Assembly (NCBI GenBank): GCA_016718655.1
Contig: JADKCV010000007.1
Location: forward strand, 1-64,000
DNA: 64,000 bases
Origin: Flavobacteriales bacterium
Lineage (GTDB): Bacteria > Bacteroidota > Bacteroidia > Flavobacteriales_F > PHOS-HE28
Reading direction: 5' to 3'
Shown here: one piece after another, positions 7,741 through 17,916 of the stretch
How positions within the stretch are numbered: position 1 is the first letter of the stretch
How the letters are laid out: each line of letters starts with the position of its first letter
Program-made: the position numbers and the translations under genes
The notes under the pieces: model-generated
The model's input: only the letters and a program-made list of their open reading frames with translations
Databases searched by the model: none
Told to the model about the DNA's origin: nothing

Positions 7741-10700
7741 AAGGCCTCACTGCTTATTTCCTGAAGTACAAGGTGGTGGTGCTGTCCATCACGGTGCTCA
7801 TCTTCATCTTCGGTTCTTCGGCTGGCGTTCAACCCGTAGTTCGCTCTTCCCTGAAACGGAGAGCCGCATCATCAATGTACAGGTGATCTTTCCCGGCGCT
7901 TCACCGGAAGAGGTCGAAGAAGGGGTGGTGCTGCGCATCGAGGACGATGTGAAGGGGATATCCGGTGTGGAACGCATCAGCAGTGTGAGCCAGGAGAACG
8001 GTGGCGTCATCACCGTGGAGGTGATCAAGGGGTTCGATGTGGACGTGGTTTTGCAGGATGTGAAGAACGCCGTGGAGCGGATCCCGCAACTGCCGGATGG
8101 TATGGAACCCATCCGCACGTTCAAATTGGAGAACATCCGACCGGCCGTGAGCTTCGCGATCAGCGGCAAAGGGCTCGACCTGAAAGCGCTGAAGGTCGCA
8201 GCCCGCAAAGTGGAGCAGGACCTGCGCAGTATCCCGGGGATCAGTAAGGTGGAACTCTCCGGGTTCCCCGAGGAGGAGATCGAAGTGGCCTTCCGTGAGG
8301 CTGACCTCCGCGCTAACAACCTTAGTTTCCTGCAAGCCGCTGCCGCGTTGCGTGGCGCCAACCTCGATGTCACCGGTGGCAAGGTGAAGACCACTGAGGA
8401 GGAGTTGCTCATCCGCGTGCGGGACAAACGCATGGAGGCCGAAGGGCTGCGCAATACCGTGGTGCGCGCCGGTGGCGATGGTCGTGTCCTGCTGCTGAAG
8501 GATGTTGCCGATGTGCGCGACACCTGGGCGGATGATCCGGCACGTAATTACGTGAACGGTGTGCCCAGTGTGGTGGTCAATGTGAGCAGTACGGTCAGTG
8601 AGGATATCCTGTTCATCGCGCGCACCACGCTGGAGTACATGGACGCGTTCAACGGGCGCAATACCGCCGTACAGGCCACATTGATCAACGATGCCACCAC
8701 CGTGCTCGAACAGCGCATCGCCATGTTGCTGGAGAACGGTATCCAAGGATTCTTCCTGGTGATCATCGTGCTCGCGCTCTTCCTCAATTGGCGCTTGGCC
8801 TTCTGGGTGGCGCTCAGTATTCCGGTCGCCTTTGCCGGCATGTTCATCCTCGCGCCGGGGTTCATCACGATCAACGTGATGAGCCTCTTCGGCATGATCC
8901 TCGTGGTAGGCATCCTGGTGGATGATGGCATCGTGATCACCGAGAGCATCTATCAGGAGTACGAACGCGGCCTGAAGCCGATCGAGGCGGCTTTCGTGGG
9001 GATCCAGAAAGTGCTTCCTGCGGTGATCAGTTCGGTCCTCACCACGGTGGCGGCATTCAGCACCTTCTTCTTCATCGAAGGACGGTTGGGTGATTTCGCA
9101 CCTGCATTGGCCTTCGTGGTGATCTCCACCTTGTTGTTCTCATTGATCGAAGCCGCTTTCATCTTGCCTGCGCACGTGGCGCACTCAAAGGCTTGAGCCG
9201 GGGAGACAAGAACCGCTTGGAGGCCTACATGGATGGCGTGATGGGCCGCTTGCGCGACAAGCGGTACGGCCCCTTCTTCGACCGTATCATGCGCCACAAG
9301 ATGCTCACAGTGGGCATCGCCTTCTTCTTGCTTGCCATCACCGTTGGATCCGTTGGTGCAGGCATCATCCGCACCACGTTCTTCCCCGTGATCGAACGCG
9401 ATGATGTGGCCGTGGACCTCGAACTGGTCGCCGGTACGCGCGAGACCATCGTTCTCCAAGAGCTGCAACGCATCGAGGCCGTTGCTTGGGATATCAATAC
9501 CGAGCTGAGCAAGGATCGGCCCGACAGCGCTGATGTCATCCTCAAGGTGCAGACCATCCTAGGGCCGCGCCCGGAGCAAGGCAAGCTCAACATCATCCTG
9601 CTCGACGGGGAGAAGCGCGGCTTCAAGGCCGAAGAACTCACCAACCGCTTGCGCGAACGCGTGGGTGCCATCCCCGGCGTGGCCAACCTCACCTTCGGAC
9701 TCGCTACGCCCTTCGGTAAACCGATCTCCGTTTCGCTCCGGAGCAACGACCTCGCCGAACTCAACGCGGCCAAGGCCGATCTGCGTGCCGAGCTGCAGGA
9801 GCTGTCCATCCTCCGCGATGTGGTGGACACCGATCGCCCAGGCAACCGCGAAGTGGTGTTGGAGTTGAAGGACAAGGCCCCGCTGCTCGGGCTCACCATG
9901 CAGGACATCGTGGGCCAAGTGCGTCAGGGCTTCTTCGGCTTGGAGACCCAACGTGTGCAACGCGGAGAGGACGAAGTGAAGATCTGGGTGCGTTATGCGG
10001 AAGGTGAACGGGCCTCCTTGCGGGATCTGGAGGACATGCGCATACGCACCGCCGATGGTCGCCAATTCCCGTTGAGCGAACTGGTCAACTACCGCATGGA
10101 ACGCGGCATCCGCGCCATCAATCACCTGGACGGGAAACGCGAGGTCCGTGTGGAGGCCGACCTGGCGAACAGCGGGCAGAGTGCTACCGATGCGCAGAGC
10201 GTGGTGGCCGAGGAGATCATGAAGCCGCTGTTGGCGCGGTATCCCGGACTCAGCTATAGCTTCGAAGGGCAGGGCGAACAGAGTCGCAAGGTGGGCACAT
10301 CCGCCGCGCGCATCATGCCGATCACGCTCATCGTCATGTTCGCCATGATCGTGATCACCCTGCGCAGCTTCTGGCAGATGCTCGCCGTACTGCTCTGCAT
10401 ACCGCTTGGGTTCATCGGCATCGGCTGGGGTCACTGGATCCACGATGTGCAGATCAGCCTCTTCTCCTTCTTCGGCATGATCGCCCTCATCGGTGTGATG
10501 GTCAATGACTCCCTCGTCCTGCTGAGCACCTTCAACGACAACATGAAGACCGGGATGACCTTCCTCGCAGCGCTGCGTGATGCGGCACTCTCGCGTCTGC
10601 GCCCCATCCTGCTCACCTCGCTCACCACCGTGGCAGGCCTGCTTCCCATCACGTTGAACAAGAGTTTCCAGGCTCAGTTCCTCATTCCGATGGCCGTTAC

Positions 10701-10887
10701 TGTGGCCTACGGACTCGCCATCGCCACCTTCGTGACCTTGTTCGTGTTGCCCGTGCTCATCGCCGCGCTGAACGAAGCGCGTCGTATCCTGGGATGGGCG
10801 TGGAACGCCGAACAGCCCACGCCCGAAGCCGTTGAACCCGCCGTGAAAGAACTGCCCTATGAGAACCTGGAGGACACGCGTCATTAG
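7737..10887 (+). CDS. RND efflux permease, interrupted by two frameshifts
   Basis: ATG 7737 (MKGLTAYFLKYK) begins a typical RND inner-membrane permease of about 1050 residues that must be read in three frames. The first break is near 7812-7820: the protein continues as SSLFPETESRIINVQVIF after restoring one missing base, probably a T. The second is near 9190, where one missing base joins ILPAHVAHSKA to LSRGDKNRLEAYM. All expected parts are present: FPGASPEEVEEG, porter domains, TM4 with GILVDDGIVITE, and the second half with GVMVNDSLVLL. The pump would export unknown compounds by proton motive force. Both breaks are repaired by one base, which suggests sequence error, but true inactivation cannot be excluded. 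Confidence 0.85.
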
Positions 10888-12200
10888 CCTCGCGCTACCC
10901 TTGCTGGCAGGCAGTGTGTGCGCGCAGGATACGCTCAGCCTGGAACAGGCCATCGGCCTGGCCTTGGCCAATGAGCATGGCATCCGCATCGCACGTAACG
11001 AAGCCACGATCGCCGAGGCACAGGCCACCGCCGGCAACGCGGGACTGCTACCACGCATCGATGCCACCGGCCGAGGCAGCTACAGCAACCAGGATACCGA
11101 CCTCGATTTCGCCGAAGGCATCCCCGATGTGCAACGGAACGGCGTGGAGAATACCGCACTGTCCGGTCAAGTGGGGCTCACCTACACGCTGTTCAACGGC
11201 ATGGGGAACTTCGCTACCTGGGAGCGCGCTCAGCTCAACGCGCAACTGGCCGATCTGCGCACCCGTGCACAGGTGGAGGGCACCCTCACGCAGGTCATCG
11301 CGCTCTACTACGCCATCGCGGCGCTGGATGAGGATGTCGCGATCACACAACGCATACTCGACATCAGTGCCGATCGGTTCCAACGCCAGGAAGGGAAGGC
11401 GGCGCTGGGTGGTGCCGGGCGCTTGGACGTGCTCAACGCGCAGGTGGACCTGCAAGTGGATAGCACCGCATACATCCTCGCGTTGCAGCGCCGCGCTCGC
11501 AGTGCCCGCGACCTCAACGTGCTCATGGGCGCGCACTGCGGATACCGAGGTGAAGGTGTCGCGCGCCATCAGCTACGCACAAGGTCTCGCGGAGGAACAA
11601 CTCGTTCAGGAGGCCATGAGCGGCAACGTGCAGCTGGCCGTGGCCACCTCGCAGGTCCGCACAGCCGAAGCGGATGAACGCATCGCCAAGGCCCTGCGTT
11701 GGCCACGGCTCGACCTGAGCGCCAACTACGGCGTGAGCGACCAGAAGAACGGTGTGGGACTGGTGCTGGGCACCTACACGCAAGGCTTGAACGCGGGACT
11801 TACGCTCAGTGTGCCCTTGTTCGATGGCGGTCGCATCAACACGCAAACAGAAGCGGCTCGGTTGCGGGCGGAGAGCGCCGCACTGGCCGAACAACAGGCC
11901 CGATTGCAGGTGGAACGCGATGTCCGCAACGCCTTCACCACATGGCGCAGTCAGCGCGAAGTGATGCGCATCCAAGGCGATGCCGTCACCACCGCGAAGC
12001 TCAACTTCGATCGCACGCGTGAACTCTTCCAAGCCGGGCAGCTCACCGGCCTTCAGTTCCGCCAAGCGCAGTTGGACCTCGCCAATGCCGAACGCCAGTC
12101 CGTGGTGGCCGGCTTCGATACCAAGGTGGCCGAGTTGACGCTCTTGCGCGCCAGTGGTGGATTACTCCCCGCTCTGCGTGTCGATGATGTCGCCCGCTGA
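10859..12200 (+). CDS. TolC-family outer-membrane efflux protein, one frameshift
   Basis: The gene starts at ATG 10859 inside the end of the permease gene. A signal peptide (cleavage near VCAQD) is followed by the two repeated TolC modules. The first reads SLEQAIGLALANEHGIRIAR and continues to NVLMGA, where the frame breaks near 11530. Removing one base restores ADTEVKVSRAISYAQGLAEE and the second module (QTEAARLRAESAALAEQQAR). The total length of about 446 residues is normal. It completes the tripartite pump. Its 3' end overlaps the convergent sensor-kinase gene by 39 bp. Confidence 0.85.
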
Positions 12201-13916
12201 GGTGTTCCACTTCATGCGGAACAATACCTCGAAGGTCACACCGGCTCCATCCCGACGTACGTGGAAGGACCCATTGAGCTGCTCCGATAAGGCCTCCACG
12301 ATCTCCAGACCGAGCTTGCCTTCTCCGTCCGTGTAGTTGGCGGGAAGACCACGGCCGTTGTCCTTCACGATCAAACGGTGAAGGTCGCTTTCCACCGGTT
12401 GCAACAGGATGTCCACATGGCCACCCGTAGCATAGGGGAACGCATGCTGGTAGGTGTTCGTCACCAATTCGCACAGGATGATGCCCAGTTCGATCGCAGT
12501 GTCCTGATCGGCCTTGATCCCGTTGGCATTCAGTTCATGGCTCACCGTTCGGCTCTTGGGAAGGTGCATCACGGCCAGCGAGGTGACCAGTTGATGGAAG
12601 AATTGCTGGAGGTCCACATTGCGTAGGTCCTTCAGGTCGTACATCTTATGGTGCACCAAGGCGATGGTGTCGATCCTGCGCTTTCCTCGCAGGAACTCAC
12701 TACGTACGGGACCTTCCTCCAACCTGCTGGCTTGAAGGTTCAACAGACTGCTCACCACTTGCAGGTTGTTCTTCACGCGATGGTGTACCTCCCGGTTCAG
12801 TACATCGCGCTCACCGGTGGCCTTCGTCAACCGACGCTCCAGCGATCGTGTACGCTTGGCATGCTGCCTGATCCGCTCATTGCCGTAGCGACGCCTCAGC
12901 AACAACCAGGTTAGCAACAACGAGATCACCAACAACACGAGGAACACGGAGAACAGGCCCCACCGTTCCACGCTCATCCAAGCGCTCACCACGTCCTTCT
13001 CGACCAGCACCAGGATATAGACCAGAAGCCCATTGAGCGGATGTTCGGCCACTTGGCCGAGGTAGGCCCTTCCATGGAGTCGCACAGGGACGAGCTCTTC
13101 GGAATCCAGTTCGATGCGTTCACTCAGGATGCGCCTCAGCTCCGTGCGGTCCGTCAGCACCCCAGGTGACAAGGTGTGTCCCAGAATGCTCAGATCGGCG
13201 TCGAAGATCACCCCGTGCAAGGACCCATTGGCGAGGGTGCGTGTGTCCAACCACTGCGATTCGCCAAGGTCCACGTCGAACATCAGGATGTGGAAGGGCT
13301 GTTCGCTACTTCGTGCACGGATCAAGTAGGAGATCTGCAGGGATTGGGAGGAATCGGCACGTGTGACGAAGGTCCACGCCGGTTCCGCATTCGGGTCCTC
13401 CAACGCCTTGGCGAACCAAACCTTGCGTCTGGGGTCGTTGTCCTCATCGCTAAGCCAGATACTGTCCTGCAGCGGTGATCGTGTGCTATCCGCCAGGAAG
13501 ATCGCGATAGGTGGACCCGAACGGGATCCTCGCGCTGTGTTCTGTTGGACCAACCCGGATACGGTGCGCTCCAGGGATACCTCATCGCCCCATTGATCAG
13601 CCATTCGTATCCGTTGGATGACCGGATGGGACCGGAGCAGGATCCTCCAGCGTTCGGTCACGGCCCCCATGCCGATCGTGTCGAGATCGACCAACGCATC
13701 GGCCTCTTCCCGAAGGTCCTCCTGGATCTCCAGGAAGAGCCCGTCCAGACGAGCATGCAAGGCTTGTTCATTGCTCTTCAAGAACCGCTCCGTCAGCTGC
13801 ATTTGGCGTTGATCCAATTGCGCATAGCCGAAGGCAAGGGCCACCAACGACAACGCGAGCAAGCTGCCGAGTACGACGATCAACGCATTGTCCAGGGTCT
13901 GTCGCTTGGAGTTCAT
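12162..13916 (-). CDS. Membrane sensor histidine kinase (HisKA_2 type)
   Basis: A 584-aa kinase. TM1 is at residues about 10-30, followed by a periplasmic sensor region of about 280 residues that is Cache-like in length and pattern, and TM2 at about 318-340 (FSVFLVLLVISLLLTWLLL). After a short linker comes a HisKA_2 phosphoacceptor region with EVHHRVKNNLQVVSSLLNLQ and an HATPase_c domain (ELVTNTYQHAFP, DNGRGLP, GLEIVEAL). Kinases of this type signal to stand-alone response regulators. No response regulator is adjacent. It overlaps the small secreted-protein gene upstream by 4 bp. Confidence 0.88.
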   Translation of the reverse strand: MNSKRQTLDNALIVVLGSLLALSLVALAFGYAQLDQRQMQLTERFLKSNEQALHARLDGLFLEIQEDLREEADALVDLDTIGMGAVTERWRILLRSHPVIQRIRMADQWGDEVSLERTVSGLVQQNTARGSRSGPPIAIFLADSTRSPLQDSIWLSDEDNDPRRKVWFAKALEDPNAEPAWTFVTRADSSQSLQISYLIRARSSEQPFHILMFDVDLGESQWLDTRTLANGSLHGVIFDADLSILGHTLSPGVLTDRTELRRILSERIELDSEELVPVRLHGRAYLGQVAEHPLNGLLVYILVLVEKDVVSAWMSVERWGLFSVFLVLLVISLLLTWLLLRRRYGNERIRQHAKRTRSLERRLTKATGERDVLNREVHHRVKNNLQVVSSLLNLQASRLEEGPVRSEFLRGKRRIDTIALVHHKMYDLKDLRNVDLQQFFHQLVTSLAVMHLPKSRTVSHELNANGIKADQDTAIELGIILCELVTNTYQHAFPYATGGHVDILLQPVESDLHRLIVKDNGRGLPANYTDGEGKLGLEIVEALSEQLNGSFHVRRDGAGVTFEVLFRMKWNTSAGDIIDTQSGE

Positions 13917-14299
13917 GGACAGATCGCTGGTTCAATGGTGGTATTGGTCCATTCCGCCAGGGCGTCACCGCTCTTGATCTGTTCGGTCGTCAATCGCTCC
14001 GGGATGAAGTAGATGCCGTTCACTTTTCCGTTGAGCACCTGGCCTGCTCGGATGCAGGTGTCCGCTCGGAGGGTCTCCACGGTCAACCCTTGATAGTAGA
14101 GGTCGATCACCAGATCGACGTGCTTGTCCTCCGTAGTGGTGTTCTCCATGCGCAGTAGCAACTGGCTCGGCGCGCCGATCGAATGTTTCCACCGGTAGGC
14201 CACTGCGATGCCGTCCTGAATTCCTTTCTCCACGTACTGGCCATTGGCGGAAAGCGCGACCAACACGAGCAAGGGAGAAACGATCCGTACCAAGTTCAT
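13913..14299 (-). CDS. Small secreted protein of unknown function
   Basis: A 128-aa protein with a signal peptide (MNLVRIVSPLLVLVALSANG-Q). The mature part looks all-beta, with paired cysteines (DTCIRAGQ and the terminal AICP). It has ATGA overlaps at both ends, with threonine aldolase upstream and the sensor kinase downstream, so it belongs to one transcript ltaE / this gene / kinase. Its position just before the kinase fits a periplasmic accessory role, but that is only context. Confidence 0.6.
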   Translation of the reverse strand: MNLVRIVSPLLVLVALSANGQYVEKGIQDGIAVAYRWKHSIGAPSQLLLRMENTTTEDKHVDLVIDLYYQGLTVETLRADTCIRAGQVLNGKVNGIYFIPERLTTEQIKSGDALAEWTNTTIEPAICP

Positions 14300-15327
14300 G
14301 CGAGTTGGTCCAGGATGTGAATGGTGCGATCGATGGCAGCATCATCCACATCCAAGTGGGTCACCATGCGAACCATTTGCGGGCCGAACGCTGCAGCGAT
14401 GATGCCCTGTGAACGAAGCTGCTCCAGGAAGCTGCTTGCTGTTCGATGGCCGGCCAAGGTGAGGATGATGATGTTGGTGGTCACCGGCATGATGGAGGCG
14501 ATATAGGGCTGGGCCATCAGCGCTTCAGCCAGTCGTTGTGCCCGCTGATGGTCCAAGGCGAGCCGGTCGATATGCTCGTCCAAGGCATACAGACAGGCAG
14601 CGGCGAGCATGCCGGCCTGGCGCATTCCTCCACCCAAGCGCTTGCGAACACGACGCGCCTCGGTGATGTGCTCCATCGACCCAACGAGCACCGAGCCTAC
14701 CGGCGCACCAAGCCCTTTGCTCAGGCAGACCGAGATCGTATGGAACCGACGGCCCCATTCCGCTGGTCCATCACCGGTCACCACCAGTGCATTGAAAATG
14801 CGTGCACCATCCATGTGAAGTCGCAGGCCATGCGCGTCGCATACCTGGCGGATGGCATCCACTGCACCCAGGTCCCACACCGCGCCGCCCCCACGATTGC
14901 ACGTGTTCTCGATGTTCACCAACCGTGTTCTGGGAAGCCAGGTGGCCTTGGGGTCGTTCAGGCAAGCCTCCACTTGAGCGGAAGTGAAACGACCGTGGTC
15001 GCCCTGAATGAGCCTGACAGAACATCCGCTCGTCGCCATCACCCCGCCTCCTTCGTAACGATAGATATGGGCGCCCTCGTCGCAGATCACTTCATCCCCT
15101 GGACGGGTATGCAGGTTCACGGCGATCTGGTTGGTCATGGTCCCACTGGGGCAGAATACCGCTGCTTCATGACCGAAGAGCGCGGCCATTCTGGCCTCCA
15201 AGGCGTTCACGGTCGGGTCCTCTCCGAACACATCGTCACCCACGGCTGCTTCCAGCATGGCTGCTCGCATGGCCGCGGTGGGTCGGGTGCCTGTATCCGA
15301 ACGGAGATCGATGATGGAGGAGGACAT
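14296..15327 (-). CDS. ltaE: Low-specificity L-threonine aldolase
   Basis: A 343-aa PLP enzyme of fold type I that cleaves L-threonine or L-allo-threonine to glycine and acetaldehyde. The typical start IIDLRSDTGTRPTAAMRAAM is seen; ATG 15327 is chosen over an upstream in-frame codon for that reason. Other landmarks are EDPTVNALE, the CPSGTMTNQ loop, LHMDGARIFNA and the PLP lysine in SVCLSKGLGAPVGS. It heads a minus-strand transcript with the small secreted protein and the sensor kinase. Confidence 0.9.
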   Translation of the reverse strand: MSSSIIDLRSDTGTRPTAAMRAAMLEAAVGDDVFGEDPTVNALEARMAALFGHEAAVFCPSGTMTNQIAVNLHTRPGDEVICDEGAHIYRYEGGGVMATSGCSVRLIQGDHGRFTSAQVEACLNDPKATWLPRTRLVNIENTCNRGGGAVWDLGAVDAIRQVCDAHGLRLHMDGARIFNALVVTGDGPAEWGRRFHTISVCLSKGLGAPVGSVLVGSMEHITEARRVRKRLGGGMRQAGMLAAACLYALDEHIDRLALDHQRAQRLAEALMAQPYIASIMPVTTNIIILTLAGHRTASSFLEQLRSQGIIAAAFGPQMVRMVTHLDVDDAAIDRTIHILDQLA

Positions 15328-15372
15328 GACCCGCCCAAGATAACGCAGCGTCACACATGGCTCAGCAGGGGG

Positions 15373-16014
15373 TCACCGTACCCGGCTCACCAACAGGCCA
15401 TCACGCACTGGCAGCAACAGGTTCTCCACCCGCTGATCCGCACGCACATGTTCCGCATAACGGGTCAATCCGCGTGTCTCGCCATCCTGTTCGGCCACAG
15501 GGGCCAACACCTTACCACTCCAAAGCACGTTGTCGGCAATGATCAAACCTCCCGGACGCACTCGATGGATCACCAGATCGAAATAATGCACGTAGTTCTG
15601 CTTGTCCGCATCGATGAAGACCAGATCGAACGTGCCCGGGATGCGGGGGATGACCTCGATGGCTGGCGCCAGATGCTGGTGGATCCGTGCATGCATGCCA
15701 GCCATTCGCACGTACCGGTCCACCATATTCGCTAGCGGCGTCTTGATGTCGATCGTGTGCAACATGCCATCCTCGGCCAAGCCCTCGCTAAGGCACAAGG
15801 CACTATACCCGGTGAATGTCCCGATGTCCAGTATCAACTTGGGTCGCAATAGTGTGCTCAGCAGGCTCAGTAAACGGCCTTGTACATGCCCACTCAACAT
15901 TTGTGGCATGTCGATGGATCGTCGCGTCTCCTCTGCTAGAAGTCGCAAGTGGTCCGGCTCAGGTGCGGTATGACGTTCGGCATAGGCATCCAGGTCGGGA
16001 TGGAGGAACTGCAT
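15373..16014 (-). CDS. Class I SAM O-methyltransferase (CCoAMT family)
   Basis: A 213-aa cytosolic methyltransferase. The SAM-binding motif is LILDIGTFTGYSALCLSEGL (residues about 60-79), followed by the metal and substrate residues in DLVFIDADKQNYVHYF and IIADNVLWSGKV. The length and motifs match catechol/caffeoyl-CoA O-methyltransferase-like proteins, which need a divalent metal. The acceptor is unknown. It lies 45 bp upstream of ltaE and 6 bp downstream of the kelch-protein stop, so it is likely part of the same minus-strand transcript. Confidence 0.88.
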   Translation of the reverse strand: MQFLHPDLDAYAERHTAPEPDHLRLLAEETRRSIDMPQMLSGHVQGRLLSLLSTLLRPKLILDIGTFTGYSALCLSEGLAEDGMLHTIDIKTPLANMVDRYVRMAGMHARIHQHLAPAIEVIPRIPGTFDLVFIDADKQNYVHYFDLVIHRVRPGGLIIADNVLWSGKVLAPVAEQDGETRGLTRYAEHVRADQRVENLLLPVRDGLLVSRVR

Positions 16015-16020
16015 GAAGTG

Positions 16021-17211
16021 TCAATGTTGGATGACGAAACGCCTGTATTCCTGAGTGGACCCATCATTCACGGTGAGCAGGTAGGTCCCGTTACTCCATG
16101 TGCGTGTCGGAAGCACGGTACGCCCGCTCTGCCATGGTTCCTGGTGGATGAGCCTGCCGGTGGCATCGCGAATGATGACATGAGCCGAACGGACAGGGTC
16201 TTCACGGGTCAGGATCAAGTGGTCCTGCGCGGGTACAGGTCCCATGAAGAACCCAGCACGGGCATCCCGCTCTTCCACCGTTACGGGCAACTCCAACATC
16301 CACCAATCCTTGTAACGAGCGGCCATGTCACTTCCGGTGCCATAGTAGACCCTGTTGGGTGGGGTGAAGGCGATGACCGCGCTGCGCCGTGTTCCTGCCG
16401 GAAAGGAGGGGTAGGGCTGCCATTGGTCCGATGTGGTGTGGTAGTGCCACACTTCACCATGCGTGACGAACGGTGCTCCTCCCGTAGCGCCGCCCACGAG
16501 TACCCCACCATCCACGACTCCCACAGCATCACTGCTGAAGCGTTGTGCCGGTAGTGGGGCGATGCCCTCCCACGTTCCTAGCTCCGCGTCGAAGGTCCAT
16601 GTGGACCCGAGCGCCTCGAAGGGGAGAAGCGATCCTCCGATCACGTAAGCGTTGTCCGCATACACGAAGCTGGAAGCACGGTGGATACCAGGACCCGGGA
16701 GGTCCGGTCGGGCACTCCATCCATCGGTGACCGGATCGTAGCGCAGGTGTATGTTGGAGGGTTGGCCATTCTCCAAGAAACCGGAGACAACATGACCGTA
16801 TCCAGCCATCGCGAAGGACGTGGCTGCATACAAGGGTTGAAGCAGGGGGGCCACTGATGTCCATGAATCGGTGGGAGGATCATACTTCCATACCTCGCTC
16901 GAGGTGACACCGGCCACGATGCCGCCAACCACATAGCCCTGTCCATTCAAACTGAAGGTGGCGCAGTATTGGCGACCAGCTGCGGGCATCGGTGCAACGG
17001 CTGTCCACGAATTGGTGGACGGTGTGAACCGGTACCAGTCCGCGGTGAGTTGGAATCCGCCATCCATACCGGTGCCGACATACACCTCCTCTCCGATCAC
17101 GAACGCGGAACCATCATCCCGCTCGATCGCAGGAAGGTCGGGCAGTTGCACCCAACTCTGGGCGTGCAAGCCCCCTGCGAGACACATGATCGTAAGGCTG
17201 CTCGAACGCAT
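16021..17211 (-). CDS. Secreted kelch-repeat protein with T9SS tail
   Basis: A 396-aa protein: signal peptide (cleavage near GGLHAQ), then about six kelch repeats forming a beta-propeller (recurring YVVGG / W..YDP / TDSWTSVAP patterns), then a type A T9SS C-terminal sorting domain from about residue 320 (FFMGPVPAQDHLILT ... NGTYLLTVNDG ... RRFVIQH). Such proteins cross the outer membrane by the type IX system and are displayed on the surface or released. The start ATG lies 86 bp from the divergent DinB-like gene. Confidence 0.88.
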   Translation of the reverse strand: MRSSSLTIMCLAGGLHAQSWVQLPDLPAIERDDGSAFVIGEEVYVGTGMDGGFQLTADWYRFTPSTNSWTAVAPMPAAGRQYCATFSLNGQGYVVGGIVAGVTSSEVWKYDPPTDSWTSVAPLLQPLYAATSFAMAGYGHVVSGFLENGQPSNIHLRYDPVTDGWSARPDLPGPGIHRASSFVYADNAYVIGGSLLPFEALGSTWTFDAELGTWEGIAPLPAQRFSSDAVGVVDGGVLVGGATGGAPFVTHGEVWHYHTTSDQWQPYPSFPAGTRRSAVIAFTPPNRVYYGTGSDMAARYKDWWMLELPVTVEERDARAGFFMGPVPAQDHLILTREDPVRSAHVIIRDATGRLIHQEPWQSGRTVLPTRTWSNGTYLLTVNDGSTQEYRRFVIQH

Positions 17212-17296
17212 GCCCGAAGGTAGTATGGTGCTCGCCCATATGGGTGTCCGTGTATTGCATGGTGCCTGTACAACAGGTGGATCTCCTGGTGCATCT

Positions 17297-17785
17297 TTGG
17301 TTCATGACGGATCCGCCACCATCGCCGCCCACTTCCGCCACGTCCACTTCGGCGGCAACTGGACCTGCGTGAACCTGCGCGATACCCTGAAGGATGTCAC
17401 CTGGCAGGAAGCGTTGCACGTGCGGGAAGGATTCAACTCCATCGCCGTGCTCACCTACCACATCCACTATTTCGTCCATGCCGTGCTGCAAGTGCTCGAA
17501 GGCGGAGCGCTCGATGCCCACGATACGTTCAGCTTCACACACCCGCCGATCACCAACGATGCCGATTGGCAACAGCTGCTTGAGAACGCGTGGACCGATG
17601 CCGAACGCTTCGCCACCCTGGTGGAACAACTACCCGATGATCGACTGCACACCGACTTGGCTGATCCCAAGTACGGCACGTGGTACCGCAACCTGCATGG
17701 CATCATCGAGCACACGCATTACCACTTGGGCCAGATCGTGATCTTGAAGAAGTTGCTCAGGGCTGAAGATCAGCGAATGAAATGA
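17297..17785 (+). CDS. DinB-like four-helix protein
   Basis: About 162 residues of the DinB/DUF664-type fold, known from bacillithiol and mycothiol transferases and similar metal-dependent proteins. Visible landmarks are AAHFRHVHFGGNWT, VLTYHIHYFVHAVLQ, HGIIEHTHYHLGQIV with conserved histidines. The start is uncertain: TTG 17297 gives a protein beginning eight residues before the conserved AAHFR, which fits the family, while in-frame ATGs at 17225 and 17240 would leave almost no room for the divergent promoter. The function is unknown. Confidence 0.7.
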   Translation: MVHDGSATIAAHFRHVHFGGNWTCVNLRDTLKDVTWQEALHVREGFNSIAVLTYHIHYFVHAVLQVLEGGALDAHDTFSFTHPPITNDADWQQLLENAWTDAERFATLVEQLPDDRLHTDLADPKYGTWYRNLHGIIEHTHYHLGQIVILKKLLRAEDQRMK

Positions 17786-17816
17786 TCGGATGATCATCTG
17801 GATCAAGTAGAACGAA

Positions 17817-17850
17817 GAACGCCGGAGCGGACCATCCCACCCCGGCGTTC
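17817..17850. terminator. Bidirectional hairpin between DinB-like gene and acyl-CoA dehydrogenase
   Basis: Perfect 9-bp arms GAACGCCGG / CCGGCGTTC around a 16-nt loop, between two convergent genes. Probably a transcription terminator. Confidence 0.55.
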
Positions 17851-17862
17851 ATGCGAGTTGTC

Positions 17863-17901
17863 ACTCCGGGCTGTCATCCCGGCGAATGCCGGGGCCGGAG
17901 T
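17863..17901. repeat. REP-like nested hairpin
   Basis: Outer arms ACTCCGG / CCGGAGT enclose an inner hairpin CCCGGC-GAAT-GCCGGG. The inner part resembles widespread bacterial REP-type palindromes. It sits beyond the stop of the acyl-CoA dehydrogenase gene and may also help termination. Confidence 0.5.
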
Positions 17902-17916
17902 CGCCCGATCTTCTGA

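Noticed and set aside
7737..12200. The efflux operon as a decayed pseudogene cluster.
   Set aside because: All three breaks are single-base events with otherwise perfect domains, and similar breaks occur in priA and the thiolase gene; sequence error is more likely.
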